From: DASZCR01 sp964246705
GTDB taxonomy: Bacteria > Acidobacteriota > Blastocatellia > Pyrinomonadales > Pyrinomonadaceae
Assembly: GCA_964246705.1 (NCBI GenBank)
Contig: CAXTRQ010000007.1
Location: forward strand, 1 to 64,000
Length of the DNA stretch: 64,000 nucleotides
Direction of reading: 5' to 3'
Position 1 is the first letter of the stretch; the number at the start of each line of letters is the position of its first letter. The position numbers were made by a program, and so were the translations under genes. The notes beneath the pieces were generated by a model. It did no database searches. It was given only the letters and a program-made list of their open reading frames with translations, and was not told where the DNA came from. Positions 1 to 8,587 of the stretch are shown one piece after another.

Positions 1-18
1 GGGTTGGGTTGGGTTGGG
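1..18. repeat. GGGTT pentanucleotide array at the window edge
   Basis: Three and a half GGGTT units open the window. They lie inside the coupled minus-strand frame and would encode a Pro-Asn-Pro-Thr-Gln type repeat. The array may continue beyond the edge. Confidence 0.7.
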
Positions 19-180
19 TACTTCAGCCTGCGCCGCAAGTTGATTTTCAGCTTCCTTGGCGGCTCTAAATAGTTGAGCAGACGGGTTATCCGCCTCCGCA
101 GCGCGCGGCGCGGGAGGATTGATGACCAACCCGGGCGTCCGTTTTTGAATCTTTGGCTTCTTAGGCTTTGGCACTGTCAT
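1..180 (-). CDS. ParB-position protein, N-terminal part, cut by window edge
   Basis: The frame opens with an ATG at 180 that overlaps the parA stop as ATGA, so it is translationally coupled to parA and sits in the usual parB position. About 60 residues are visible. It starts MTVPKPKKPKIQKRTPG, which is strongly basic, then has a Pro/Ala stretch and an Ala/Glu/Gln-rich helix-like part, and ends in an Asn-Pro-Thr-Gln-Pro repeat encoded by a GGGTT pentanucleotide array at 1-18. No ParB nuclease or HTH motif lies in the visible part, so the ParB assignment rests on position only. A small auxiliary partition protein is the alternative. Confidence 0.6.
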   Translation of the reverse strand, partial: MTVPKPKKPKIQKRTPGLVINPPAPRAAEADNPSAQLFRAAKEAENQLAAQAEVPNPTQP

Positions 181-986
181 ACCTCATTGCCTTTCACAAC
201 CGTTAAATGCTTCGCTTTATTAGCTATTCCAAGCCGCGCTAAAACTTCGTCGGCCAGCGCGGCATATTGTTCCGCGCCGCGCGAATTAGGTGCGTAGAGT
301 TGAATCGGCTGGTGCATCGAAGGGGCTTCTTCGAGCTTGGTCTGGCGATGAATAATAGTCTCAAAAGTTTTATCGGGCAGCATTTGCGTCAAGGCGCGGA
401 AAGAAGCGCCGGAGACGCTGGTGCGCGTATCGTACATCGTGCAGACTGTCCCTAAAACCGTCAGATTTTCGTTTAATTCTCTAGCGTTTTCAATAACTTG
501 GAGAAGGTCGCGGAGTCCCGTCAGGGCAAATGGAGCGGCTTGAACCGGGATTAAAACGTAGTTGGCTGCGGTCAGAGCCGCCGTCAGCAAAAGCCCTAAA
601 TTCGGCGGGGTATCAACAATAGCAAAGTCGTAGGAATCTCCGATGTCTCGAACAGCCGTGCGTAGTTTGGTCACGGAGAGGGCTGGTTCACGATCAAAAT
701 TGGCGAGCGCCAGAGTCGCCGGAACAATGTCGAGATGCTCAATTTCGGTCGTGACGCGCTTCTGCGTAATGGAGGCGGCAAGCTTTCCGTCACCGCCGAT
801 GATTACGTCGGCGAGGGAAGTCTGAATGTTCGCCGGGTCGAGGAATATCTCCGTCGCGTTAGCCTGTGGGTCAGCATCAATGATGAGTGTCTCATACTCG
901 CGCAATGCAAACTCTGTGGCGAGTACGGCTGCCGTCGTTGATTTGCCGACGCCGCCCTTTTGATTAGCAACAGCGATAGTAATCAT
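177..986 (-). CDS. parA: ParA-family partition ATPase
   Basis: This 269-residue protein is the length of a small, type Ib-like ParA without an N-terminal DNA-binding extension. The deviant Walker A motif KGGVGKST is at residues 10-17, followed by IIDADPQAN near residue 40 and DTPPNLG near residue 125. ParA ATPases bind DNA non-specifically when loaded with ATP and move ParB-bound DNA. The ATG at 986 overlaps the stop of the upstream HTH gene as ATGA, and its own stop overlaps the next start as ATGA, so three genes form a tightly coupled operon. The absence of an internal HTH fits with the separate small HTH protein acting as the operon's repressor or centromere binder; this is inferred. Confidence 0.92.
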   Translation of the reverse strand: MITIAVANQKGGVGKSTTAAVLATEFALREYETLIIDADPQANATEIFLDPANIQTSLADVIIGGDGKLAASITQKRVTTEIEHLDIVPATLALANFDREPALSVTKLRTAVRDIGDSYDFAIVDTPPNLGLLLTAALTAANYVLIPVQAAPFALTGLRDLLQVIENARELNENLTVLGTVCTMYDTRTSVSGASFRALTQMLPDKTFETIIHRQTKLEEAPSMHQPIQLYAPNSRGAEQYAALADEVLARLGIANKAKHLTVVKGNEV

Positions 987-1180
987 GCGGCCTCCGCTCG
1001 CTTCGGTATCAAAGCCAAAACTTCGGCTTTACTGATCAGTTTCTCCCGCCCGTCGAGTGGATTCACGAAATGCCGGATCATCCCTCTCTTGAGTATTTGA
1101 GCCATTTTCGTATGACTAACTCCCAAAAGGGCGCGGGCTTCGGAAACTGAAATTAAATCAATAGGTTTTGTATCAAACAT
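983..1180 (-). CDS. Small HTH / excisionase-like DNA-binding protein
   Basis: This 65-residue protein reads SVSEARALLGVSHTKMAQILKRG and then a short wing with HFVNPLDGREKLISKAEV, the pattern of MerR/excisionase-type winged helices. I chose the ATG at 1180 because GGAGG lies 7 bases upstream. A longer frame to 1234 would run through that site and through the phased TCAA repeats. The gene is the first of an operon with parA (ATGA overlap at 983-986). Likely roles are operon autoregulation, centromere binding or recombination directionality for the divergent recombinase. The function is inferred from fold and position. Confidence 0.8.
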   Translation of the reverse strand: MFDTKPIDLISVSEARALLGVSHTKMAQILKRGMIRHFVNPLDGREKLISKAEVLALIPKRAEAA

Positions 1181-1219
1181 AAAGAAACCTCCGAGATGGT
1201 GCGAGATATTACAGGGCGG

Positions 1220-1254
1220 TTCAATGTACGTCAAGATAATTCAACTTGGTTCAA
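1220..1254. promoter_or_regulatory. Four TCAA units with exact 10-bp phasing
   Basis: TCAA starts at 1221, 1231, 1241 and 1251, each one helical turn apart, just upstream of the HTH-parA operon and between it and the divergent recombinase. This could be an operator or a centromere-like iteron array bound by the small HTH protein. The regular spacing is visible; the function is inferred. Confidence 0.45.
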
Positions 1255-1449
1255 GCTGGAAAATAACGCGAGTTGGATTAGCTTTTATGTTTAACTGCCG
1301 GAGAATAAAGCGTCTGGGATGGTGTTCAGAAGTTTACGCCCAAAAGATTTGGTGGTGTTTCACGGCAGAGAATTACATTTATCAATGGGGAAATCCTATT
1401 GAGAAGCAGTGGGTAATGCACAAACCGACTAGTTGTGTCTCCGTTATGC

Positions 1450-1461
1450 TATAGTGGGAAA
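1450..1461 (+). promoter_or_regulatory. -10-like TATAGT immediately before the recombinase start
   Basis: TATAGT at 1450-1455 lies only 6 bases before the ATG at 1462. If used, the mRNA would be leaderless or nearly so. No clear -35 is seen at 17 bp. Confidence 0.3.
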
Positions 1462-2481
1462 ATGGACAACGAACAAGTCGAAACAGCCATTGAGCTACCG
1501 CGGACAGACCTACAAGCGATGCTCGGCAATGCTGTTTCCCTGTGGGCTGGGGCGACGACGGGTGAAAGCCGACGCCGTGCAGACCTTCTACGGGATAAGC
1601 AGCGCATCGTTATCTCTTTCTTCCGATATATACGCAAACTTCCATGGGAGGTCTCGCCGAGTGATGTTCAGGACTGGCTCAAAGAACTGGAAGTGGGCGG
1701 AATGAGTCATGGCACTGTCTATCAACACGCCTGCCTCCTCTCATCTTTCTACACTTGGGCCATGCGCCACGCGGAGACGGGGACTCCGATAAATGGTAAT
1801 CCTGCAAGACTTGCCCGCCCGAAAGCGCCGAAGCCGTACCAGACTGAAAGCGTGAAGGCTCTTTCGGACGAGGAGGTGCAGGCGTTGGTTCAGACGTTGC
1901 GCCAGCATGCGCTCACAGGCGACATGGTTGCAAAAAGGGACTACGCGCTCTTGCTGCTGTATCTGGGGACGGGGCTCAGAAGAAACGAGATTATTGCGTT
2001 AACGGGCGAGGATATTCATATAGACGAGACGCTGATCCTCGCCTATCGCGCCAAAGGCGGCGACTATCGAAGCAGGGAAATCAGAGAGCCGCAGATTAAA
2101 GAAGCGCTGCTCGATTATCTGACCTCATCAGGAAGAATGCACGTGCTCAAGACCGATGCTCCGGTCTGGACGCGTCATGACCGTGGCGGAAAGCCGGGAG
2201 CGGCGCTGTCTTCACACTGTTTTGTGAAGAACATGAAAAAGTATGCCGCCGAGGCCGGGATTAGGGATTTCCATCTCCACCGGACGAGACATACCTACGC
2301 ACGCATTGTTTCAGAATTTACAGGCGATATTACGGCTACTCAGAACGCGCTGGATCATCAGAACCGCTCAACGACGCGCGTCTATGTGCAACGCATCGCG
2401 GTCAAGAAGGATTTATACAGCAGTGAAATCTCGAAACGCTGGAACAGTCAAAATTTAGAAGATGAAGGTTCTGCATCGTAA
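1462..2481 (+). CDS. Tyrosine recombinase / phage-type integrase (XerC/D-like)
   Basis: This is a 339-residue site-specific recombinase. The N-terminal SAM-like core-binding domain (about residues 20-120) is followed by the catalytic domain. The catalytic set can be read: Arg in LGTGLRRNEIIAL, Lys in AYRAKGGDYRSRE, HxxR in LHRTRHTYARI, His in LDHQNRSTT and the nucleophilic Tyr in TRVYVQRI. I used the ATG at 1462; a GTG at 1435 in the same frame would add nine residues. The gene is divergent from the HTH-parA operon, so it may mobilise an integrated element or resolve replicon dimers. No att core repeat was identified. Confidence 0.88.
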   Translation: MDNEQVETAIELPRTDLQAMLGNAVSLWAGATTGESRRRADLLRDKQRIVISFFRYIRKLPWEVSPSDVQDWLKELEVGGMSHGTVYQHACLLSSFYTWAMRHAETGTPINGNPARLARPKAPKPYQTESVKALSDEEVQALVQTLRQHALTGDMVAKRDYALLLLYLGTGLRRNEIIALTGEDIHIDETLILAYRAKGGDYRSREIREPQIKEALLDYLTSSGRMHVLKTDAPVWTRHDRGGKPGAALSSHCFVKNMKKYAAEAGIRDFHLHRTRHTYARIVSEFTGDITATQNALDHQNRSTTRVYVQRIAVKKDLYSSEISKRWNSQNLEDEGSAS

Positions 2482-2525
2482 AGTAATAGCGGAACGGGTT
2501 CAGAGGGGAAGGAAGATGCAAGAGG

Positions 2526-3593
2526 ATGAGTAAACTTTTTTCAGCCTTGAGGCTGAGGGGTATTGAATTTAGGAATCGTATTTTTGTTTCACCGATGTGC
2601 CAGTATTCGAGCCGTGATGGTATGCCGAACGAGTGGCATGCGGTGCATCTCGGAAGCCGTGCTGTCGGCGGCGCGAGTCTCGTCATCGTGGAAGCGACCG
2701 GCGTCTCTCCTGAAGGGCGCATCTCGCCCGGAGATACGGGCATCTGGACGGACGAACATGCAAGGGCATTCCAACCGATTACCTCTTTTATCAAATCTCA
2801 AGGTGCGGTCGCGGGGATTCAACTCGCACACGCCGGACGCAAAGCCTCAACCGACGTGCCGTGGCAGAGAAGAGGCGCGCCGCTCGGAGAGAAGGAGGGC
2901 GGCTGGCAGACGCTTGCTCCCAGCCCTCTGCCGTTCGCCAGCAATTTTCCCGTGCCGAGAGAGATGACGCGTGATGACATTGAGGATGTCATCCAGCAAT
3001 TTTCAGATGCCGCGCGGCGCAGTCTGGCGGCTGGATTTGAAGTTATCGAACTTCACATGGCGCACGGCTATCTGCTGAACGAATTTCTCTCCCCGCTCTC
3101 GAATCAACGCACAGATGAGTATGGCGGCGACCTGCAAGGGCGCGCGCGTTTTCCGCTACGAGTGACAGAAGCGGTGCGTGAAGTTTGGCCTGCGCGCCTG
3201 CCTCTCTTCGTTCGCATCTCGGCGACCGATTGGACGGACGGCGGCTGGGACTTGGAACAATCAATACAATTTTCACGCTGGTTGCAGGAGAGAGGCGTTG
3301 ATCTGATTGACTGCTCCAGCGGGGGAAATGTTCCCGGCGCGAAAATTCCCGTCGGCCCCGGCTACCAGACTCCGTTCGCGTCGGCCATCAAGCGCGAGAC
3401 AGGTATTGCGACCGGAGCCGTCGGGATGATTTCCGAACCCGCGCAGGCCGAACACATTGTCGCTTCAGGCGACGCCGACGCTGTTCTGCTCGCACGCGCC
3501 ATGCTGCGAGACCCTTACTGGCCTCTGCATGCGGCGAAAGCTTTAGGCGTTGAAGTGCGCTGGCCTATTCAATATGAACGGGCTAAAGATTAG
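2526..3593 (+). CDS. NADH:flavin oxidoreductase, Old Yellow Enzyme family (YqjM/XenA-like)
   Basis: This 355-residue FMN-dependent ene-reductase-type TIM barrel begins with RNRIFVSPMCQYS, whose Cys is the redox-tuning residue of the YqjM-like subgroup. QLAHAGRK near residue 100, HMAHGYLLNEFLSP near 175 (the His pair that binds the substrate carbonyl) and a C-terminal GAVGMI/ADAVLLARAMLRDPYW phosphate-binding region follow. The length is typical. It lies 45 bp after the recombinase on the same strand but is probably independent of it. The natural substrate is unknown; alpha,beta-unsaturated carbonyls and nitro compounds are typical for the family. Confidence 0.93.
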   Translation: MSKLFSALRLRGIEFRNRIFVSPMCQYSSRDGMPNEWHAVHLGSRAVGGASLVIVEATGVSPEGRISPGDTGIWTDEHARAFQPITSFIKSQGAVAGIQLAHAGRKASTDVPWQRRGAPLGEKEGGWQTLAPSPLPFASNFPVPREMTRDDIEDVIQQFSDAARRSLAAGFEVIELHMAHGYLLNEFLSPLSNQRTDEYGGDLQGRARFPLRVTEAVREVWPARLPLFVRISATDWTDGGWDLEQSIQFSRWLQERGVDLIDCSSGGNVPGAKIPVGPGYQTPFASAIKRETGIATGAVGMISEPAQAEHIVASGDADAVLLARAMLRDPYWPLHAAKALGVEVRWPIQYERAKD

Positions 3594-3707
3594 TGCTCCA
3601 TGTCAGGCGACCGAGTTTCCCCGACCGGGGCGGACGGGTTGACCAGCCCTTGAAAGCTTTTGTTGCGGACTGGCAACCTCGCACTATTTCGGCTTAAAGT
3701 TCAGTCT

Positions 3708-5378
3708 ATGCAGGATCAACATATTGAGACGACGACGGACAGCAGCAACGTACCGGCGCTGGTGATGTCTTCGGGGCGGCGCTGGGCTGTGACGGCGGGC
3801 GTGATTACGGGCATGTTTCTGGCGGCGCTCGAAGCGACCGTCGTGGGAACGGCGATGCCGACTGTGATTTCATCGCTCGGCGGCTTGAGCCATTATAGTT
3901 GGGTCTTCTCCGCTTACCTGATTACCTCTACCGTGACCGTGCCGGTGTGGGGCAAACTCTCAGACCTCTACGGGCGGAGAATCTTTTTTCAACTCGGCAT
4001 CGCTATCTTTCTGCTCGGCTCTGTGTTGTCCGGCATGTCAACTTCGATGGCGCAGTTGATCGCCTTCCGCGCTCTGCAAGGCTTGGGCGCGGGCGCACTC
4101 GTGCCGCTCGGCATGACGATCATCGGCGATATTTATACCATCACGGAGAGAGCGCGGATGCAGGCGCTCTTTAGCGGCGTGTGGGGACTGTCGAGCGTCG
4201 TCGGCCCCATTGCCGGTGGGTTCATCACAGACCAACTGTCTTGGCGATGGGTTTTTTATATCAACGTCCCTTTCGGACTGGCCGCCGGTTTGATTATCGG
4301 TCTGGCTCTCAAAGAGCCGAGGCGGAGAGAGCAACCGACGATTGATTACGCGGGCGCGGCGGTGCTGATCGCCGCCATTACGCTCTTGATGCTGGCGCTG
4401 GTCGAAGGCGGCGCAAGCATCTGGACGCTGATCGCGCCGCGAAACCTCGCGCTCTTTGCAGGAGCCTTCGCGCTCGCGGCTTTCTTCCTGTGGATTGAGC
4501 GGCGCGCGTCAGAGCCGATTGTCCCTTTAAAGCTTTTCAGCAATCGTGTGGTCGCGGTCGCGGTCGCGGTCGGTTTCCTCGCAGGAGTTTCGATGTTCGG
4601 CGCGATCTCGTTTGTCCCACTGTTCGCGCAAGGGGCTTTGAATGCAACGGCGACGCAAGCAGGCTCGCTGTTGACGCCGCTGATGTTGAGTTGGGTCGGG
4701 ATGTCAATTATCAGCGGGCGTCTGCTGCACAAGGTCGGATACCGCATCACGACGATTGCCGGATGCGCGTTGCTCACATTCGGTTTCGCGCTTCTCTCAA
4801 GCTATCAACCCGAATCGCGCCGCTTGTGGCTCTATATTGATTTAATGTTGATTGGCGCGGGACTCGGCATGACGATGTTGACACTGCTCATCGCGGTGCA
4901 GCAGTCTGTCGCGCGCGCGCAACTCGGAATTGCGACTTCGCTCAACCAGTTTTCGCGCTCGATTGGCGGCGCGGTCGGCGTAGCAATTATGGGCACAGTG
5001 CTCTCGGCTGGTCTGGCCTCGCACTTAAACGAGGTCGCACAGAGAGGCAACAGCGCCCTGACTCCTGAGAGCGCCGCGCAACTGGCTGCCAATCCCAACG
5101 CGCTGATTGAACCGCAGGCGCGGCAAGCTCTGCCGCCGGTTGTTCTCAATGCGCTTCAGGGAGCCATGACCGCCGCAATTCACAATGTCTTTTGGGTGGG
5201 AACGGTACTCGCCGCGCTGGCGATGCTGGTCTCTTTCAGTCTGCCACGTCGTGGTGATGGCGCGTATAGTTCGCCTTCTCAGGAGGCTTGTTGTTCGGAG
5301 ACAGGCGAGCGCATGATGTTGGCCGAACTGGCGACGCTTGAGCCGGATGATGAACCGGTCGCCGCCGAAGGGGATTAG
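3708..5378 (+). CDS. MFS multidrug exporter, DHA2 (14-TM) family, EmrB/QacA-like
   Basis: This is a 556-residue inner-membrane drug:H+ antiporter. It has many hydrophobic segments and the motif-A loop GKLSDLYGRR after TM2, with ALEATVVGTAMPTV in TM1 as in DHA2 members. The C-terminal tail of about 45 residues is hydrophilic and acidic. The ATG at 3708 fits the family's N-terminus better than the TTG at 3660. No membrane-fusion partner gene (EmrA-like) is adjacent, so it may work alone in the inner membrane. The substrate is not predictable from the sequence. Confidence 0.9.
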   Translation: MQDQHIETTTDSSNVPALVMSSGRRWAVTAGVITGMFLAALEATVVGTAMPTVISSLGGLSHYSWVFSAYLITSTVTVPVWGKLSDLYGRRIFFQLGIAIFLLGSVLSGMSTSMAQLIAFRALQGLGAGALVPLGMTIIGDIYTITERARMQALFSGVWGLSSVVGPIAGGFITDQLSWRWVFYINVPFGLAAGLIIGLALKEPRRREQPTIDYAGAAVLIAAITLLMLALVEGGASIWTLIAPRNLALFAGAFALAAFFLWIERRASEPIVPLKLFSNRVVAVAVAVGFLAGVSMFGAISFVPLFAQGALNATATQAGSLLTPLMLSWVGMSIISGRLLHKVGYRITTIAGCALLTFGFALLSSYQPESRRLWLYIDLMLIGAGLGMTMLTLLIAVQQSVARAQLGIATSLNQFSRSIGGAVGVAIMGTVLSAGLASHLNEVAQRGNSALTPESAAQLAANPNALIEPQARQALPPVVLNALQGAMTAAIHNVFWVGTVLAALAMLVSFSLPRRGDGAYSSPSQEACCSETGERMMLAELATLEPDDEPVAAEGD

Positions 5379-5614
5379 CCGTCGCGCTATCGCACATAAA
5401 ACCCGCGCTCGCCTGTCTCAAACTTTCCGGCGCGCAGCTTCGCTCAGAACACGTAAAAAACGGAACCTTCGTCCGTCTCAAGCCGTAATCTTTGCTACAA
5501 AGCGGTTCTCTTGCGGCGCAAACTGACTATTCTTCAAAAATTCGGGTTCTGTTATGATGAGCGCCGCGTCGAGCAGTGCGCGCGCAGTATTTTCTCAGCC
5601 GAAAGAAAAAAGAA

Positions 5615-6052
5615 ATGAAGCAAGCCCCCGGTTTAGTTCTATTTTTCATTCTCACCATCGCCTGTATCTTTGCCTGCGCTCTCTACTGGGAGAGCCGGTC
5701 GATGTTGTCCCAAGATGGACGGGCCTCGACGATGCAGGCCGAGGACGAACGCGCCTCCGGCAATCAACAAGTGGAAGCGCCTGAGTCGTCATCTCCATCA
5801 ACGACCGAGCCGACTCAGCCCACACACGCGGGCGCACAGAAATCTGTAGAATCCGCACCGCATGGCAAGGCGAAACCCGCGCCCGTCGCACCATCTAAGC
5901 CTGTTAACGACGTGGAAACTGCCGGTCTGCCAGAATCTTCCGGCGGCGGCGGTGAGGTGAAAATCACGCCAACTAACAGCTGCGTGCCCGACGCGTTTAT
6001 CGTCCAACCCTGCTCTTTTGAAGATTGGACATACACTTTCCCAGAAGACTAA
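5615..6052 (+). CDS. Membrane-anchored hypothetical protein with Pro/Thr/Glu linker
   Basis: This 145-residue protein opens with KQAPGLVLFFILTIACIFACALYW, a single N-terminal membrane segment or signal anchor. About 90 residues of Ala/Pro/Thr/Ser/Glu-rich low-complexity linker follow, then a short C-terminal part with two Cys (NSCVPDAFIVQPCSFEDW) that could form a disulphide in the periplasm. The ATG at 5615 follows a GAAAGAAAAAAG purine stretch. No family is recognised. It stands alone between the exporter and the AraC-type gene. Confidence 0.6.
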   Translation: MKQAPGLVLFFILTIACIFACALYWESRSMLSQDGRASTMQAEDERASGNQQVEAPESSSPSTTEPTQPTHAGAQKSVESAPHGKAKPAPVAPSKPVNDVETAGLPESSGGGGEVKITPTNSCVPDAFIVQPCSFEDWTYTFPED

Positions 6053-6367
6053 ATCGGAAACGCCGCATAGCTTCCAGCCCGCAAGTGTCTCACCTCACGG
6101 CATGGCGCGCGAGCCTGTGCCGTAATCGTGACAGACATAATCCCAACTCTCGCATACCAGTAACAAAATCTGCCAATTGATTTTGATTGATGTCGCGCGA
6201 GGATAGGTTTATGCTCTGTGTTGCGTAGATGGGACGCAGGTCAATGAATGAAACAAAAATTGAAGCTGTTTCTGACGCACCTGTTGGAGCGTCATCGTGA
6301 ATGGTTTCTGTGAGGGTTGATGTTCGGATGAACCGGCGGGCAGATAAGAGCCAGCTTCATTTCAAAA
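6053..6367. other. Gene-free stretch before the AraC-type gene
   Basis: No convincing gene. Two overlapping mini-frames (6244, 18 codons; 6248, 21 codons reading MKQKLKLFLTHLLERHREWF) are present, but nothing supports translation. No clear promoter motif was seen. Confidence 0.4.
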
Positions 6368-6850
6368 ATGATGACGTTCAAAGACAGAGATGAAGAGGAA
6401 GCCGTCGCACCTCTTGAGAGTGGGCCGAGAGACCCGCGCGTTCGTAAAGTGATCGCGCTGATGCAGGAGCATTATCATCGAGATTTAACGCTCGGAAAAA
6501 TGGCGCACTCCGTTCATCTCTCAACCTGGCATCTATGTCATCTGTTCAAGACCGAGACGGGGAAACCACCCGCGCAGTTTCTCAAATCAATCAGGATGGA
6601 AGAGGCGCGCAGGCTTCTCGAATCAACGGTGCTGAGCGTCAAAGAGGTGGTCAACAAAGTCGGGATGAGCGACCAGAGCCACTTCGTCAAAGATTTTAAG
6701 AGAGCCTACGGCAACACGCCGACGAGGTATCGAAGCACGCTCGGGCAGGATCAACAAACGCGCGCGCGCGCCGTGGTGGCGGCGGTCGGGTCGTATCCGC
6801 CGGGCGGCAATGGAAATCAAGCAAAACCTCAAGAACAGCAAAACGAATAG
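6368..6850 (+). CDS. AraC-family DNA-binding protein without a sensor domain
   Basis: The 160 residues hold one AraC/XylS double-HTH domain (about residues 25-125). The first helix pair is in LTLGKMAHSVHLSTWHLCHLFKTETG, the second in VKEVVNKVGMSDQSHFVKDFKRAYGNTPTRYR. Classic family members have an extra N-terminal ligand-binding domain; here there are only about 22 polar residues before the HTH. The C-terminal 35 residues are Gln/Asn/Gly-rich. MarA/SoxS-type stand-alone members exist, so this need not be a fragment. The targets are unknown. Confidence 0.85.
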   Translation: MMTFKDRDEEEAVAPLESGPRDPRVRKVIALMQEHYHRDLTLGKMAHSVHLSTWHLCHLFKTETGKPPAQFLKSIRMEEARRLLESTVLSVKEVVNKVGMSDQSHFVKDFKRAYGNTPTRYRSTLGQDQQTRARAVVAAVGSYPPGGNGNQAKPQEQQNE

Positions 6851-7182
6851 TTGTCAGTTCGGCGCGAATGTTTGTGCCGCGCGAAGCTCGCCCGGTTCGA
6901 GCATGGAAAGCTTCTGCTTGTCGTGAAGGGCCGCCGCCGAACTTCGACCGAATGCCGGGTTTAACTTTTACGAATCAACATCGGAGTTGAAGCACGCTTG
7001 TTTCGCTAAAGCACCCCGTCCCGCCGCTACTATCTGCCAGCTTCCCGCACTCTCCATCCTCACCCTTCCTACTTCAGTCCGCCTCTCTATGGGGCGGACT
7101 GAAGGGCGCATTTAGCGGCTCAGTCCGGATGCGTGCGAAAAAACTTTGTGTCCCTGATGAAATTGATTTTATGGCGCGCGGG
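6851..7182. other. Convergent intergenic region
   Basis: The region lies between the ends of the AraC-type gene (+) and the TolB-like gene (-). Apart from the hairpin at 7072-7104, nothing is recognised. A short plus-strand frame from 7129 is antisense to the TolB-like gene and is not supported. Confidence 0.5.
7072..7104. terminator. 12-bp perfect hairpin between convergent genes
   Basis: CTTCAGTCCGCC (7072-7083) pairs perfectly with 7093-7104 across a 9-base loop. It lies between two convergent genes. There is no T-tract on either side, so termination is only likely, not certain. Confidence 0.5.
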
Positions 7183-8115
7183 TCAACGTGGAGAGTCTTT
7201 CAGCGTGACGAGGGCGAGCTTGTCGCCTTTTGGGCTGATGGCGAGACGCGTGATTTTGTTCAAACCTTGTGCGGAGAAGTCTGTGACTTGTTGCCAGTCT
7301 CGATCCTTTGCCGGATTCCACTTGAAGAGTTTTGAGTCTTTCGCCATCAGCAGTATCCCCTGTGGCGTCCAAGTGTAGTCCTCGCTGCCGGGCAGGGTTT
7401 TGATGAGCGAAGTGATGGCGCGCGTTTTTACGTCGAAAGCTTTAATCACCCATTCCTGATCGGAAATCTTGTGCACGAAGCTGATGCTGTCTTGTCGCGG
7501 AATGCGTTGCAGAGAGCGACCGATATTGTCTGCGATGATATCAGCTTTTTGAGTTCGGGCATCCGCAAGCTGCATTGTGTTCGGCGTGCCGAGCACAAAC
7601 AGCATGAGCCTGCCGGCGTCAATCCAGACGTGATAGCCGACGGGTTTAATCTTTTCGAGAACTAACATTGGCGCTCCGCCCGCGAGCGGAAATTTCCAGA
7701 GGCGTTGTGTGCCGTCGACTTCGACACGAATGACGGAGAAGAATTTTCCGTCCGGCGTCACCGTCGGCGAATACTCGCTCTCGCTCGTCTCTGTCATTCT
7801 CGTCGTCGTGCGGTTGCGGCTGTTGAAGCGATAAATATCTGCTTGCTTGTCGCCACGGATGGAAGTGTAGAGAAGGCTCTGTCCACCCGGGAGAAACATC
7901 GGCTGGTTGTTGTAGCCGCTCGACTCCGTGATGCGGGCGGGCGTGCTTGTCGTTAACAGCCCTTCGCGGCTTGCGACATCGAGGATAAAGATTTCCGTCG
8001 CGGGCGGAGGCGCGGCGGCAGGGGTCGGCGTCGAAGCGGGAGCAGTTTGCGCGCCTGTAGTGCGCGCCAGTAAGAGGAAAAGTATCAAAGCAGGGTATGA
8101 AAATTTGTTCATCAT
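7183..8115 (-). CDS. Exported TolB-like beta-propeller protein (PD40 repeats)
   Basis: This 310-residue protein has a signal peptide (MMNKFSYPALILFLLLARTTGAQ), a Pro/Ala/Thr linker, then repeated WD40/PD40-like blades such as YNNQPMFLPGGQSLLYTS, EYSPTVTPDGKFFSVIR and ITRLAISPKGDKLALV. Such propellers act in the periplasm, usually as binding or scaffold modules. It follows the zinc-ribbon gene by 5 bp and is probably co-transcribed with it. The second ATG at 8112 is an equally possible start. No catalytic domain is visible. Confidence 0.8.
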   Translation of the reverse strand: MMNKFSYPALILFLLLARTTGAQTAPASTPTPAAAPPPATEIFILDVASREGLLTTSTPARITESSGYNNQPMFLPGGQSLLYTSIRGDKQADIYRFNSRNRTTTRMTETSESEYSPTVTPDGKFFSVIRVEVDGTQRLWKFPLAGGAPMLVLEKIKPVGYHVWIDAGRLMLFVLGTPNTMQLADARTQKADIIADNIGRSLQRIPRQDSISFVHKISDQEWVIKAFDVKTRAITSLIKTLPGSEDYTWTPQGILLMAKDSKLFKWNPAKDRDWQQVTDFSAQGLNKITRLAISPKGDKLALVTLKDSPR

Positions 8116-8120
8116 ATCTT

Positions 8121-8477
8121 CTACTTCTGACGCCAGCGCCGCGTGCGTGCTAAGGCCGGACTGAGACGCTTGCTGATCTCTTCGTCAACTTTCTTGCGTC
8201 GGGCGATTGTTTCAGGTTCGTCGTCGGATTGGTTTGCGAGCAGTTTATCAAGCAATGGCGAAGGCGGGCGCGGCGCATCCTCCGGCAAATCCAGCGGCAC
8301 ACACTTGCGACAACGGGGCAGGATTCGCATTCCCTTCGCGGTCAGAGGCCAGCGCGAAAAGAGCGAGCCGACGGCGATTGATTCTCCGCAGTCGCGGCAG
8401 AGCAGCGGGCGCAGGGCGCGATAGACGGGCAATCCCGCCTTGTCCTCGCCGATGATTTCGCTGATCTCATTGCCCAT
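8121..8477 (-). CDS. Small zinc-ribbon-like protein
   Basis: This is a 118-residue cytoplasmic protein. Two CxxC knuckles, LLCRDCGES near residue 30 and LPRCRKCVPL near 58, could bind one zinc ion. The C-terminal half is charged and helical and ends in RTRRWRQK. The ATG at 8477 is chosen because CGGAGG lies about 8 bases upstream; the in-frame ATG at 8495 contains that site in its own coding sequence. It is the first gene of a two-gene operon with the propeller protein. No family name can be assigned with confidence. Confidence 0.7.
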   Translation of the reverse strand: MGNEISEIIGEDKAGLPVYRALRPLLCRDCGESIAVGSLFSRWPLTAKGMRILPRCRKCVPLDLPEDAPRPPSPLLDKLLANQSDDEPETIARRKKVDEEISKRLSPALARTRRWRQK

Positions 8478-8551
8478 AGACGCGCCTCCGTGCAATCTTC
8501 AGTATAAAGCCAGTCCGACGTTTCCCTGTTAAGTTTTCTTTGGCAGGAAAG

Positions 8552-8573
8552 TTATAAAAGCTGATTTTTATAA
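8552..8573. promoter_or_regulatory. AT-rich inverted repeat TTATAAAA-N6-TTTTATAA
   Basis: A perfect 8-bp inverted repeat (8552-8559 and 8566-8573) lies in the divergent intergenic region between the zinc-ribbon operon (-) and the MalT-like genes (+). It could be an operator for a dimeric regulator. The palindrome is visible; its role is inferred. Confidence 0.35.
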
Positions 8574-8587
8574 GCCGTCGCTCCATC

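Noticed and set aside
1..18. Telomere-like GGGTT repeat
   Set aside because: It lies in a coupled reading frame and encodes a Pro/Asn/Thr/Gln repeat; a bacterial linear telomere is not indicated.
6244..6313. Two mini-frames of 18 and 21 codons
   Set aside because: No conserved signal can be shown from one sequence; an amphipathic peptide of this size is expected by chance.
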